A DNA stretch of 19,688 nt from Firmicutes bacterium UBA3738 (GCA_002372505.1 DFGY01000086.1:1-19688), one strand, 5' to 3'; counted from the first letter of the stretch, positions 6,021-13,659 are shown. The notes: a model not told the origin generated them from the sequence alone. Program-made: numbers and translations.

Positions 6021-7418
6021 CTAGCTGAATATTCCAAGTTTGAAGAATGAGTCGATCTGTCCAACGAGAATGAAGAGCATTCCGATTGGAGCTGTTACTT
6101 TGTAGCAGAAGTTCCAGAAACCTTTGGCACCCATCTTGTTGCCTTCCAGTTCGATTTCTTCTGCCATCCAATCCATGTGCAGCTTGTAGCCGATGATGAT
6201 AACCATGATCAGTGAACCAAGCGGCATCAGGATACCTTCTGCAAGCAGATCGTAGAAGTCCAGCCAGCAGAATCCCAGAGGCTGTGGCAGGCTGCCGCCA
6301 CCGAGAGCATCCAGGGATGTAGGCAGATTCAGAATGAATACAGCACCTGTAACGATGGATGTGATCTTTTTACGGCTGTAATCCTGTCCTTTAGCAACTT
6401 TAGCGTCGATCCATGCTGAGGATACACCTTCAAGTACGGAGATTGAAGATGTAATAGCAGCGATGAATACGAGGAAGTACAGTACGAATCCGAAGATCGG
6501 ACCTACAGCTCCCATGTCGTTGAATACTGTCTGCAGTGTGATGAACAGAAGTCCGGGGCCGCCTGCAGGCTCAAGACCCATGGCGAATACAGCCGGCATT
6601 ACAGCCAGACCGGCCATGATAGCTACAAGTGAGTCAGCTACAGGAACGATGATGGAGTTCTTAACAAGACTTTCCTTCTTGGAGAGGTATGATCCGTAAG
6701 TGATCATAGCAGCCATACCAAGTGAAAGTGAGAAGAATACCTGTCCGCCTGCTGTAGCTAGGATTGAAATCCATCCTGTTCCTGCGAATACGCTCATGTC
6801 AGGCTTGAACATGAATTCGAGACCTGCGCTTGAACCAGGCAGTGAAATGGACTTGATGATAACGATAATCAGCATGATGAACAGTGCCGGCATCGCAATT
6901 GTAGTGAACTTTTCAATACCGCCTGATACACCACCCATGATAATAACCAGGTTGAGTATGCAGAAGATAGCTGTAAATGCAACTACTACGCCACCGTTTG
7001 AGATAAAGTCATTGAAGTACTGTGTAGCGTCTGCTTCGAAGATACCTCCGTGTGTGAAGATAGCAACGAAGTTTGATGCGAAGTACTTCATGCAGTATGC
7101 ACCCAGTGTGCAGTAGAAGCTGAGTAGTGAAATAGCGGCGATAATTGCGAAAACACCTACTATTGCATAGTTTTTGCCAATCATTTTGTAAGCTTCGATT
7201 ACACCTTTACCGGCTTTACGACCGATGGTGAATTCGCCCAGTGTTACAGCGAAACCTACGAAGATTACTACGATAACGTAAAGTAATAAGAATGCGCCGC
7301 CGCCGGAAGTACCCATCTTGTAAGGGAATCCCCACAGGTTTCCGAGACCTACGGCGGAACCTACTGATGCCATGATAAATCCAAAGTTGGAGTTAAATTG
7401 GCCTTTGCTTTCACTCAA
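6021..7418 (-). CDS. Sodium-dependent amino-acid symporter (NSS/SNF family), paralog 1
   Basis: This is a LeuT-fold Na+-coupled transporter of the neurotransmitter:sodium symporter family, about 465 residues with some 11 TM segments. TM1 has SVGSAVGLGNLWGFPYKMG, the unwound Na+/substrate region. TM6 has FFSLSLGMAAMITYGSYL, and EPAGGPGLLF and LDFYDLLAEG lie further on. The frame can be extended to GTG 7427, but AGGAGG (7432-7427 on the minus strand) overlaps that codon and sits 8 nt from TTG 7418. TTG also aligns with the ATG of the paralog, giving MSESKGQ in both. Such transporters usually carry neutral or aromatic amino acids; the substrate here is not known. The position of LeuT gating Arg30 is glycine. 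Its own promoter lies at 7480-7508. Confidence 0.93.
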   Translation of the reverse strand: MSESKGQFNSNFGFIMASVGSAVGLGNLWGFPYKMGTSGGGAFLLLYVIVVIFVGFAVTLGEFTIGRKAGKGVIEAYKMIGKNYAIVGVFAIIAAISLLSFYCTLGAYCMKYFASNFVAIFTHGGIFEADATQYFNDFISNGGVVVAFTAIFCILNLVIIMGGVSGGIEKFTTIAMPALFIMLIIVIIKSISLPGSSAGLEFMFKPDMSVFAGTGWISILATAGGQVFFSLSLGMAAMITYGSYLSKKESLVKNSIIVPVADSLVAIMAGLAVMPAVFAMGLEPAGGPGLLFITLQTVFNDMGAVGPIFGFVLYFLVFIAAITSSISVLEGVSSAWIDAKVAKGQDYSRKKITSIVTGAVFILNLPTSLDALGGGSLPQPLGFCWLDFYDLLAEGILMPLGSLIMVIIIGYKLHMDWMAEEIELEGNKMGAKGFWNFCYKVTAPIGMLFILVGQIDSFFKLGIFS

Positions 7419-7479
7419 GTGAAACACCTCCTAACAAATAAGTGAATAAAAATAAGGAATAAGAAAAACTATCGGTGCA

Positions 7480-7508
7480 ATTTTATGGGATTGCCACTTT
7501 TTTAACAA
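7480..7508 (-). promoter_or_regulatory. Promoter for symporter paralog 1
   Basis: On the minus strand TTGTTA (7508-7503) and TAAAAT (7485-7480) are separated by 17 bp. The start site would lie near 7473, giving a 5' UTR of about 55 nt that ends in AGGAGG. Confidence 0.65.
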
Positions 7509-7518
7509 TTAGCTCAAA

Positions 7519-7650
7519 GTATGAAGATTAATGAAAGAAGGATTTTCACCCAAAGTATTACAGGTTGAAAAAAGTATGATGAGGGAAGAGAAAAATGTAG
7601 AAAAATCAATGCTTAAACAGTCATCGGCAGGTATTAGAAGGCGGGAAAAA
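7519..7650. other. Intergenic DNA upstream of the symporter 1 promoter
   Basis: The 343-bp gap between the two symporter genes (7419-7761) holds the symporter 1 promoter, the symporter 2 terminator and the shared 3' flank. In the remaining part I see no gene. A 68-codon frame on the plus strand at 7531-7737 has no family resemblance and runs through the terminator, so it is not called. Confidence 0.6.
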
Positions 7651-7682
7651 GAAAAAGCAGGCCAGTTGGTGCCTGCTTTTTC
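7651..7682 (-). terminator. Intrinsic terminator of symporter paralog 2
   Basis: GAAAAAGCAGGC (7651-7662) and GCCTGCTTTTTC (7671-7682) form a perfect 12-bp stem with an 8-nt loop. On the minus strand the stem ends in a T-rich stretch. It lies about 80 bp after the stop, the same distance as the terminator of paralog 1. Confidence 0.92.
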
Positions 7683-7712
7683 CTGTACTTTTTCTTATTC
7701 CTTAGCCATTCA
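7683..7712 (-). repeat. 3' flanking segment shared by the two symporter genes, copy 2
   Basis: Matches 5942-5971 (see there). It directly adjoins the terminator stem on the side facing the gene. Confidence 0.75.
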
Positions 7713-7761
7713 CATGGATGACAATCCTTGTTCTTAAGATCCTTAAGTATAGATCTGATTA

Positions 7762-9162
7762 TTAGCTGAACCAGCCAAGTCCGAAGAATCCGTCGATCTG
7801 TCCCAGAAGGATGAATACCATGCCGATAGGAGCAGTAACTTTGAATGTTGCTGCCCAGAAGCCGGCCAGTGAGTATTTCTGTCCTTCTGCTTCGCACTCG
7901 TTCTTCAGCCAATCCATCTTCATAACGTATCCTACGAAGATACCAAGGATCAGGGATCCAAGCGGCATCAGGATACCTTCTGCAAGCAGATCATAGAAGT
8001 CGAGCCAGCAGAATCCCAGAGGCTGCGGGAGTCCGCCACCACCGAGAGCATCCAGTGATGTGGGCAGGTTGAGGCAGAATACGATCCCTGTTACGATGGC
8101 AACGATTGCCTTTCTGCTGTATCCCTTGCCCTTTCTTATGCGGGCATCTATGATAGCTGATGCTGAAGATTCGATTACGGAAATGGATGATGTAATAGCA
8201 GCTATAAATACCAGGAAGTAGAAGATAAATCCAATAACAGGCCCGAAGGAGCCCATGTCGTTGAATACCTGTTGCAGTGTGATGAACAGGAGTCCCGGGC
8301 CGCCTGCAGGTTCAAGACCGAAGGCGAAGCAAGCCGGCATTACAGCCAGACCGGCCATGAGGGCTACCATGGTATCTGCGATAGGTACGATGAATGCGTT
8401 CTTTACTAGACTCTCTTTCTTGGAAAGATATGATCCGTAAGTAAGAATAGCACCCATACCAAGAGACAGTGAGAAGAACATCTGTCCGCCTGCAACACCA
8501 AGTACGCTTATCCAACCGGCACCTTTGAATACTTCCATGTTAGGCTTGAACATAAATTCAAGGCCACCACCGGAACCATCCAGGGTCAGTACTCTGATAA
8601 TTACGATAACAAGCATTATGAACAGTGCCGGCATAGCGATTGTTGTAAATTTCTCAATACCGCCACTGACGCCGCCCATAACGATTATCATGTTCAGTAT
8701 GCAGAATATTGCCATAAACAGTACTACCTGACCACCGTTTCCGATAAAGTCATTGAAGTATGCTCCCGTGTCAGTAGTTGCAAATATACCACCGTGGGTA
8801 AATATTGCCGCAAAGTTAGCTGAAAAGTATTTCATAGCGTAAGCACCCAGTGTCATGTAGAACGCCAATATACCGAAGCCTGCTATGAATGCCATGTAGC
8901 CAACGATTATGAATTTGCCGTTCAGTTCTCTGAAAGCTTCGATTGGAGCTTTACCTGTGCTGCGACCAATAGCAAATTCACCGAGCATGATAGTAAATCC
9001 TACCATACACAACATAAGTAAGTATAAAATTAGAAATGCGAATCCACCGTTAGAACCCATCTTGTAAGGGAATCCCCACAAGTTACCGAGTCCTACCGCG
9101 GAACCTACCGATGCCATGATAAATCCAAAGTTGGAGTTAAATTGGCCTTTACTTTCACTCAT
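7762..9162 (-). CDS. Sodium-dependent amino-acid symporter (NSS/SNF family), paralog 2
   Basis: This 466-residue LeuT-fold symporter is closely related to paralog 1 along its whole length. Residues 2-36 (from SESKGQFNSNFGF) are identical, as are the EKFTTIAMPALFIML and LPTSLDALGG blocks; differences concentrate in TM2-TM3 and the C-terminal tail. The start is ATG 9162 with GGAGG 7 nt upstream; a TTG one codon earlier is not needed. Glycine occupies residue 30 (NLWGFP), where LeuT has the extracellular-gate Arg30, while the partner Asp in LDFYDLLAE is kept. Promoter and terminator are separate from those of paralog 1, so the two copies can be expressed independently. Substrate unknown; amino-acid uptake is the family expectation. 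Confidence 0.93.
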   Translation of the reverse strand: MSESKGQFNSNFGFIMASVGSAVGLGNLWGFPYKMGSNGGFAFLILYLLMLCMVGFTIMLGEFAIGRSTGKAPIEAFRELNGKFIIVGYMAFIAGFGILAFYMTLGAYAMKYFSANFAAIFTHGGIFATTDTGAYFNDFIGNGGQVVLFMAIFCILNMIIVMGGVSGGIEKFTTIAMPALFIMLVIVIIRVLTLDGSGGGLEFMFKPNMEVFKGAGWISVLGVAGGQMFFSLSLGMGAILTYGSYLSKKESLVKNAFIVPIADTMVALMAGLAVMPACFAFGLEPAGGPGLLFITLQQVFNDMGSFGPVIGFIFYFLVFIAAITSSISVIESSASAIIDARIRKGKGYSRKAIVAIVTGIVFCLNLPTSLDALGGGGLPQPLGFCWLDFYDLLAEGILMPLGSLILGIFVGYVMKMDWLKNECEAEGQKYSLAGFWAATFKVTAPIGMVFILLGQIDGFFGLGWFS

Positions 9163-9209
9163 CAAATCACCTCCATGAATGAATAAAAATGAACAAGAAT
9201 ATTGAATAA

Positions 9210-9229
9210 GTGCGTCAGTACCTACGCAC
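9210..9229 (-). promoter_or_regulatory. Short hairpin at the 5' end of the symporter 2 leader
   Basis: GTGCGT (9210-9215) and ACGCAC (9224-9229) form a perfect 6-bp stem with an 8-nt loop. If the proposed promoter is right, this hairpin is the very start of the transcript and could stabilise it. It matches no riboswitch class I know. Confidence 0.4.
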
Positions 9230-9234
9230 CTATA

Positions 9235-9262
9235 ATGCTAAACCTTTCGCCTACAGGTTCAA
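9235..9262 (-). promoter_or_regulatory. Possible promoter for symporter paralog 2
   Basis: On the minus strand TTGAAC (9262-9257) is followed after 16 bp by TAGCAT (9240-9235). The -35 is good; the -10 matches at four of six positions. Confidence 0.45.
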
Positions 9263-9323
9263 TTGGTCATCGGTATGAAAAGACTGATTTGGGCACCATA
9301 CCTAAGTATTAATTGTTTATTAT

Positions 9324-9374
9324 AAATATTCTGAAAACATTGAAAACGCCTTGCTTTATACTTTCAGAATATTT
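9324..9374. repeat. Perfect 13-bp inverted repeat in the divergent control region
   Basis: AAATATTCTGAAA (9324-9336) and TTTCAGAATATTT (9362-9374) are exact reverse complements separated by 25 bp. They lie between the minus-strand symporter 2 and the plus-strand asparaginase remnant. It could be a paired operator or an RNA hairpin. Confidence 0.75.
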
Positions 9375-9415
9375 TTATAAAAGAAGTTATCCCGATGTTT
9401 TTTTACATTTCAGAG

Positions 9416-9424
9416 TGTTATAAT
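9416..9424 (+). promoter_or_regulatory. Extended -10 promoter for the asparaginase remnant
   Basis: TGTTATAAT is an extended -10 with perfect TATAAT (9419-9424), 27 bp before the ATG at 9452. AAAGGAGG is present at 9437-9444, so the broken gene still has intact initiation signals. Confidence 0.6.
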
Positions 9425-9451
9425 AAGGATATCCTGAAAGGAGGAATCATT

Positions 9452-9757
9452 ATGCCGGCATTGTTAGCTGAAGTTACGAGAGGAGATATTGTGGAATCAC
9501 GCCATTACTGCCACGTGGCGGTATGTGACAGCAAGGGGAATCTCATTGCCAAGGCAGGGGATCCGGAAACTGTTACATATATCAGGTCAGCATGCAAACC
9601 TATCCAGGCACTTAACGTATTCATGTCAGGTGCACAGGAAAAGTACAACTTTAGTTCTAAGGAATTGGCCATTATGTGCGCTTCACACTGTGGTATCCAT
9701 GGTGACTCTTCCTGTGATAATGTGGCTCCTGGAGCGTGGATTCGGTTTTTAAGGTAA
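9452..9757 (+). pseudogene. Truncated L-asparaginase II-type gene (N-terminal fragment)
   Basis: ATG 9452 follows a strong AAAGGAGG. Residues 1-81 match the start of the asparaginase II family (the type related to Rhizobium etli AnsA, about 330 residues). Landmarks are EVTRGDIVESRHYCHVAV, GDPETVTYIRSACKPIQAL and KELAIMCASHCG. After the conserved CASHCG (76-81) the similarity stops. The tail GIHGDSSCDNVAPGAWIRF is not family-like and ends at 101 codons, and the next 180 bp contain no continuation in any frame that I can recognise. The gene has therefore lost about two thirds of its length by deletion or replacement near 9695. The fragment cannot form the active enzyme. Promoter and ribosome binding site look intact, so the loss may be recent. 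Confidence 0.8.
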
Positions 9758-9869
9758 TATTTTGTAGGGCTCGACATGCAATAGCACCACTTATAGAGTA
9801 TTTTGTTTAGATAAAACACATTATTGTAAAGCAATAGCTAAATTGAATATGAAGGTCTTGTGAAAACTT

Positions 9870-9896
9870 GAATTCTGCTATCGGCAGGATTCTTTT
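9870..9896 (+). terminator. Intrinsic terminator before the envelope gene run
   Basis: GAATTCTGC (9870-9878) pairs with GCAGGATTC (9884-9892), with one T-G wobble and a 5-nt loop, followed by TTTT. It probably ended the original asparaginase transcript. Between 9758 and 9870 I see nothing else. No convincing promoter for the next gene is visible; a TAATAT at 9896-9901 is the best weak -10. Confidence 0.75.
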
Positions 9897-9936
9897 AATA
9901 TGGTAATTTGTAGCAAAGGAAAGGGGAAAGTGTATT

Positions 9937-10833
9937 ATGAAGAAGAAAGGGAAATTCAGAGCATTACTGCTCATGACAGTAGTTGTCAGCCTAATGGCTA
10001 CGGCCAGTTTTACTTTAGCTGAGGACAAGATTATTCCGGACACTCCGGAAGATTTTAAAGCTGAAAAATACGGTGCTTCATACAAAGCTAAACTTACGTG
10101 GAGCAAGTCAAAGAATGCCACAAATTATCAGATTTACAGAGCCACAAAAAAGAAGGGCAAATATAAACGCATTGCTACTGTTTCCAAGGACAGAACCGTA
10201 TACATCAATAAGAAACTTAAGAAGAACTTCTATTACTATAAAATCCGTGCTATGGGAAAAGCGGATGACGGCACTACCTATAGCAAGTTTTCTTCCGTCA
10301 GGACCGTATGCACAAAGTACAAAATCACAGGTACCAGCGATATTACCGCAAAGAGACTGGCCAAGTATTTTAAGAAGAGCGGTCACAAGTATCCTAAGTA
10401 TTACAAGAAGACCGACGCCAAGACTCTAACTGAATTCTGCAAAATATATGTGGAAGAAGCCAAGGCAGAAGGCATACGCGGCGAAGTGGCCTTCGTTCAG
10501 GCTATGCTGGAAACAGGCTGGCTCACATATAGAGGTGACGTAAAAAGGAGCCAGCACAATTTTGCCGGTCTGGGTGCGACAGGCGGCGGCAAAAGAGGTT
10601 TATCCTTTAAAAGCGTACGCGTCGGAGTAAGAGCCCAGGTGCAGCATCTCAAAGCCTACGCAAACAAAAAGGATCTCAATAAGAAGTGCGTCGACAAAAG
10701 ATTTAAATACGTAGCCAGAGGCTGCGCCCCCTATGTTGAATGGCTGGGAATGCAGGAAAACCCAAAAGGCCAGGGCTGGGCAGCATCTGCAGGTTACGGC
10801 AAAGGCCTTCTGAAAATGCTGGCGAAGATTTAA
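9937..10833 (+). CDS. Secreted Fn3-glucosaminidase (probable peptidoglycan hydrolase)
   Basis: This 298-residue exported protein has a signal peptide (residues 1-28, ending FTLA) followed by a fibronectin type III-like module (about 36-126, with KLTWSKSKNATNYQIYR and FYYYKIRAMG). A C-terminal glucosaminidase domain (about 160-298) belongs to the family that cleaves GlcNAc-MurNAc bonds in peptidoglycan. EVAFVQAMLETGW supplies the expected catalytic glutamate (E192), and QHNFAGLGATGGG plus SVRVGVRAQVQHLKAYA are standard family blocks. The middle is strongly basic (many KK pairs), suited to binding the anionic wall. AGGGGAAAG precedes the ATG. It is the first gene of a closely spaced run of exported proteins, with only 15 bp to the next start. 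A role in wall remodelling for surface-protein export is inference. Confidence 0.88.
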   Translation: MKKKGKFRALLLMTVVVSLMATASFTLAEDKIIPDTPEDFKAEKYGASYKAKLTWSKSKNATNYQIYRATKKKGKYKRIATVSKDRTVYINKKLKKNFYYYKIRAMGKADDGTTYSKFSSVRTVCTKYKITGTSDITAKRLAKYFKKSGHKYPKYYKKTDAKTLTEFCKIYVEEAKAEGIRGEVAFVQAMLETGWLTYRGDVKRSQHNFAGLGATGGGKRGLSFKSVRVGVRAQVQHLKAYANKKDLNKKCVDKRFKYVARGCAPYVEWLGMQENPKGQGWAASAGYGKGLLKMLAKI

Positions 10834-10848
10834 GTATTGGGGTAAATA

Positions 10849-11706
10849 ATGTCATTAAAAAAACAAGTAACAGTTGATAAGCGTGAAAAACCCTCGTTAA
10901 CTTTATTTGTTTTTTTTGTTATTGTATTATTTGTCATATGTGCTTTACCAGGTTGTAAGGAAAACTCAAATGAGCCGCCTATTCCTGATGGTTTTGAGCA
11001 TAAAGAAGGCTCGGTTAAAGAAGGTTTTGTAATTGCTGACGAAGACGGCAATGAATTTGTCTGGGTACCGGAGGCTAAGGCATTTCGTTACGATTACAAA
11101 AATGATAAAGAAGTCGGCGATGAAGTGATAGACAGCATTTACTATGGCGAGGGAAGAAAGGAGTCCGTAACACACGGCACGGATAGTGATATATCTCATT
11201 TCAAGGATAGCGTGAAGGAGTATGGCGGATTCTACATTTCCAGGTACGAGGCAGGGAAAGAAGATGGTGGTGAGCTTGCCTCGAAGAAGGAACTCCCGGT
11301 GTACAGTTTTGTGACCAGAGATGATGCACTGAAATTGAGCGAAAACTTTTACAAGGGAGATGATGCTAAAAGTGTGCTCATAAGCAGTTATGCATGGGAC
11401 ATGACCATGAAATTTATCGGAGACAAAAAAATAGATGACATTAGTACGAGAGCAAAGGAATTTAAAGGCAAGCTAAACAATACCGGATCCAATGAAGATG
11501 TTTTGAATAACATACATGATCTTGCCGGCAATGTTACAGAGTGGACGACAGAGTATTCTTCCAATGCTTACTACGAGTATCACGACGACTGCGTTAGCAG
11601 AGGCAGCACTTATGACGAAGAATCTATGAATCCGAGAGTGAGAAAGTATAACAGTAATACGAAAAACGAGTTTACCGGGTTTAGGATAGTTATTTATATG
11701 CAGTAA
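10849..11706 (+). CDS. Lipoprotein with SUMF1/FGE-like fold, catalytic cysteines absent
   Basis: This 285-residue protein has a basic N-terminus, a hydrophobic segment (about 17-33) and a lipobox ending LPGC with C36. The mature part has the SUMF1 (formylglycine-generating-enzyme-like) layout: GNEFVWVPEAKAFRYDY near the start, GGFYISRYEAG (about 125-135), HDLAGNVTEWTTEY (about 224-237), VSRGSTYDE and a final GFRIVIYM. True FGE enzymes use a Cys pair close to the C-terminus after the RGG motif; here RGSTYDEESMNPRVR has none, and no sulfatase is nearby. Sulfatase activation is therefore unlikely. Binding or a structural role outside the membrane is more plausible. It lies 15 bp after the glucosaminidase gene and 18 bp before the first AssT-like gene, so co-transcription is likely. 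The ribosome binding site (TTGGGG) is weak. Confidence 0.82.
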   Translation: MSLKKQVTVDKREKPSLTLFVFFVIVLFVICALPGCKENSNEPPIPDGFEHKEGSVKEGFVIADEDGNEFVWVPEAKAFRYDYKNDKEVGDEVIDSIYYGEGRKESVTHGTDSDISHFKDSVKEYGGFYISRYEAGKEDGGELASKKELPVYSFVTRDDALKLSENFYKGDDAKSVLISSYAWDMTMKFIGDKKIDDISTRAKEFKGKLNNTGSNEDVLNNIHDLAGNVTEWTTEYSSNAYYEYHDDCVSRGSTYDEESMNPRVRKYNSNTKNEFTGFRIVIYMQ

Positions 11707-11724
11707 AGAAAAGGAGTTAGTTAA

Positions 11725-13653
11725 ATGAGAGGGCACTTAGTCAAGTTGTTAGTGGGAATGGTGGCAATTTCCCTTATAATTCTTTCAGGTTGTACTCAGC
11801 AGGAAAGCAAAGAGAAGGTAAAGACAAGTGACATAATGGGAAATACCATTAAGAAGCAGAGGCAGGCTGATGAAAAAATCGAAAAAGCCATGAAGGACAA
11901 AAGATATACATTGTCCGAACCTTTTGTGCTTAAAAACCCTTACGTTATAGCGCCGCAAACCGCAATTATCATTTTTAACACAGAAGACCCGACGACAATA
12001 AAAATGAACATTAACGGCACTCATGCGGCAGATTTTGAGAGCAGCACAGTTCATGCACTGCCGGTTTATGGGCTCTACGATGATTATACAAACAAGGTTG
12101 AGCTTACTGATGAAAAAGGAACCAAAAGTGAAGTAACCATAAAAATGCCTAAGTATGAAGGTGAAGTCTTGAGCGTCGAAAAGACAGGTAAGGGATTGTC
12201 CGATGAATTCTTCCTTGTGTCTCCGGATTACGAAAACACTTCTATATATGACAAGAATGGAAAACTGCTCTGGTACCTGGACACCGGGGATAACGAAGGG
12301 GCGGTCGTATTTTTAGATGACGGTAACTTCCTCATTAGCGATCCATATCAGGGAACAGGCGGCATAAGAATTAATTACTCAGGCTTTCTCGAGATGGATT
12401 ATCTGGGGAAAATACACAAGCAGTATATTGGCGAATACGGTTATCATCACGAAATTGAACCGATAAATGATGGGAAGGATTTTTTAATCAGCGGCAACAA
12501 AGATGATTCTCCCTTCCTTCAGGCCGTGGTGTACATTGTCGATGGGAAAACCATGAAAATAAAAAAGAGCATTGACCTTTATGAAATATTCAGTGACATT
12601 GCGCCGGACTGGGTTGAGTCACTTGGGGAGCCGTTTAATATGGTGATTAACGGCATTAATTTCGACGAAAAGTCAGGTGATGTGCTCATATCCATCAGAG
12701 CCACCGGCATGGTCACGAGGATTAACATGGACTCCGGGGAGATCAAATGGATTTTCGCAGACCCGGCATCTATGCCTGACGAATTCAAAAAGTATTTGCT
12801 AAGACCCGTAGATGGTACGCGTTACCCCTACGGACAACATGCGGCTATGTTCATGCCGGACGGAACAATAGCCTATCACAACAACGATATTGATATAATA
12901 AAGGACGTGGATCAGCATCTTTCAAATTTTCTGGACAGATATTCATCCAATGAAATCATCAGAGTCGACGAAGATGCAAAGACTGTCAAAACGGAATGGA
13001 CCTACGACGGAGATAAAAAGATTTTCTCCAAAATGAGCGGCAGCCTGGAATTCAGGGATGACGGTCACAAACTTTTAAGCTATGGCTCAGCGGTAAAGAA
13101 AGAGGCTTACAAGAATCCCAAGACTGCGGAAATTACAGACAATCAATACACAAACGGTCTCATGCTTGAGCTTGATGAAAACGATAAGGTTCTGTGGCGC
13201 GCCACATTCCCCGGAGTAATGCACAAGGTATATAAATCCCGCTTCTATCGCGGTGGGGATGTTGAGCGCAACTACTCCGTGGACAAATATGTTAAAATAG
13301 ACGGGCAGGATCAGAAAAAGCACGTCGGAAAAGAAGTAGAAGCCGGAGAAATGGATTCCAAGATAAAGGGCGCAGAAAGCTTTTCCGACAAGGTGGGCGG
13401 GAGCTTCGATCTGCTTATAAACCGTGCAGTAGTAGATTGCGAATATGATGAGAAAACGGAGATTAAAATATTCTTTAGTGATGAAGATGGTGGCGGCAGG
13501 CTGTTCACCTATAAGAAGAAAGGCGAAATGCCAAGGATAATAAACTCTGGCAGATACGGCATACAGGTAGCCGGTCTGAAAGGAAAGTATAGAGTCTATG
13601 TATCCCTGGACGGAACGTGGTATGATACCTATAAGGAGTTCGTATTAGAGTAG
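11725..13653 (+). CDS. AssT-like arylsulfotransferase-family lipoprotein, one expected His absent
   Basis: This 642-residue lipoprotein (lipobox ILSGC, C23; AAGGAG before the ATG) has an N-terminal beta domain (about 62-148, with NPYVIAPQTAIIIF and LPVYGLYDDYTNKVELT) like that of AssT. A six-bladed propeller follows (about 150-500), then a C-terminal extension (about 510-642). AssT enzymes move sulfate between phenols through a His intermediate, with His252, His356, Arg374 and His436 lining the site (Escherichia coli numbering). By eye the equivalents are H241/H242 in GYHHEIEP, R325 in LISIRATG and H372 in YGQHAAM. The motif normally reading H-x-N-S is MVINGINFD here, with V307 in the His position. 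Activity is therefore uncertain. It is probably anchored on the outer face of the membrane. Its start is 18 bp after the SUMF1-fold gene and its stop 6 bp before the second AssT-like gene. Confidence 0.88.
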   Translation: MRGHLVKLLVGMVAISLIILSGCTQQESKEKVKTSDIMGNTIKKQRQADEKIEKAMKDKRYTLSEPFVLKNPYVIAPQTAIIIFNTEDPTTIKMNINGTHAADFESSTVHALPVYGLYDDYTNKVELTDEKGTKSEVTIKMPKYEGEVLSVEKTGKGLSDEFFLVSPDYENTSIYDKNGKLLWYLDTGDNEGAVVFLDDGNFLISDPYQGTGGIRINYSGFLEMDYLGKIHKQYIGEYGYHHEIEPINDGKDFLISGNKDDSPFLQAVVYIVDGKTMKIKKSIDLYEIFSDIAPDWVESLGEPFNMVINGINFDEKSGDVLISIRATGMVTRINMDSGEIKWIFADPASMPDEFKKYLLRPVDGTRYPYGQHAAMFMPDGTIAYHNNDIDIIKDVDQHLSNFLDRYSSNEIIRVDEDAKTVKTEWTYDGDKKIFSKMSGSLEFRDDGHKLLSYGSAVKKEAYKNPKTAEITDNQYTNGLMLELDENDKVLWRATFPGVMHKVYKSRFYRGGDVERNYSVDKYVKIDGQDQKKHVGKEVEAGEMDSKIKGAESFSDKVGGSFDLLINRAVVDCEYDEKTEIKIFFSDEDGGGRLFTYKKKGEMPRIINSGRYGIQVAGLKGKYRVYVSLDGTWYDTYKEFVLE

Positions 13654-13659
13654 GACGTT

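Noticed and set aside
6700..7116. Plus-strand open frame (138 codons) opposite symporter 1
   Set aside because: A matching frame pattern occurs opposite the paralog, as expected from codon structure of TM-rich genes; there is no initiation signal.
7531..7737. Plus-strand 68-codon frame between the symporter genes
   Set aside because: It overlaps the promoter-proximal region and runs through a perfect terminator stem; composition is atypical and no family is suggested.
9163..9320. Possible T-box or amino-acid riboswitch in the symporter 2 leader
   Set aside because: The hairpin at 9210-9229 is short, and no T-box sequence, specifier loop or antiterminator pairing is visible; no known riboswitch core was recognised.
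1951..10840. Recurrent TAAGTATT in gaps (about 1953, 4798, 9303, 10831)
   Set aside because: An 8-mer this AT-rich is expected by chance a few times, two copies simply begin with a stop codon, and the positions relative to promoters differ. Only the longer resemblance between 4796 and 9301 is kept, inside another finding.
10849..11706. Sulfatase-activating (formylglycine-generating) enzyme
   Set aside because: The fold matches but the C-terminal catalytic cysteines are absent and there is no sulfatase in the window.
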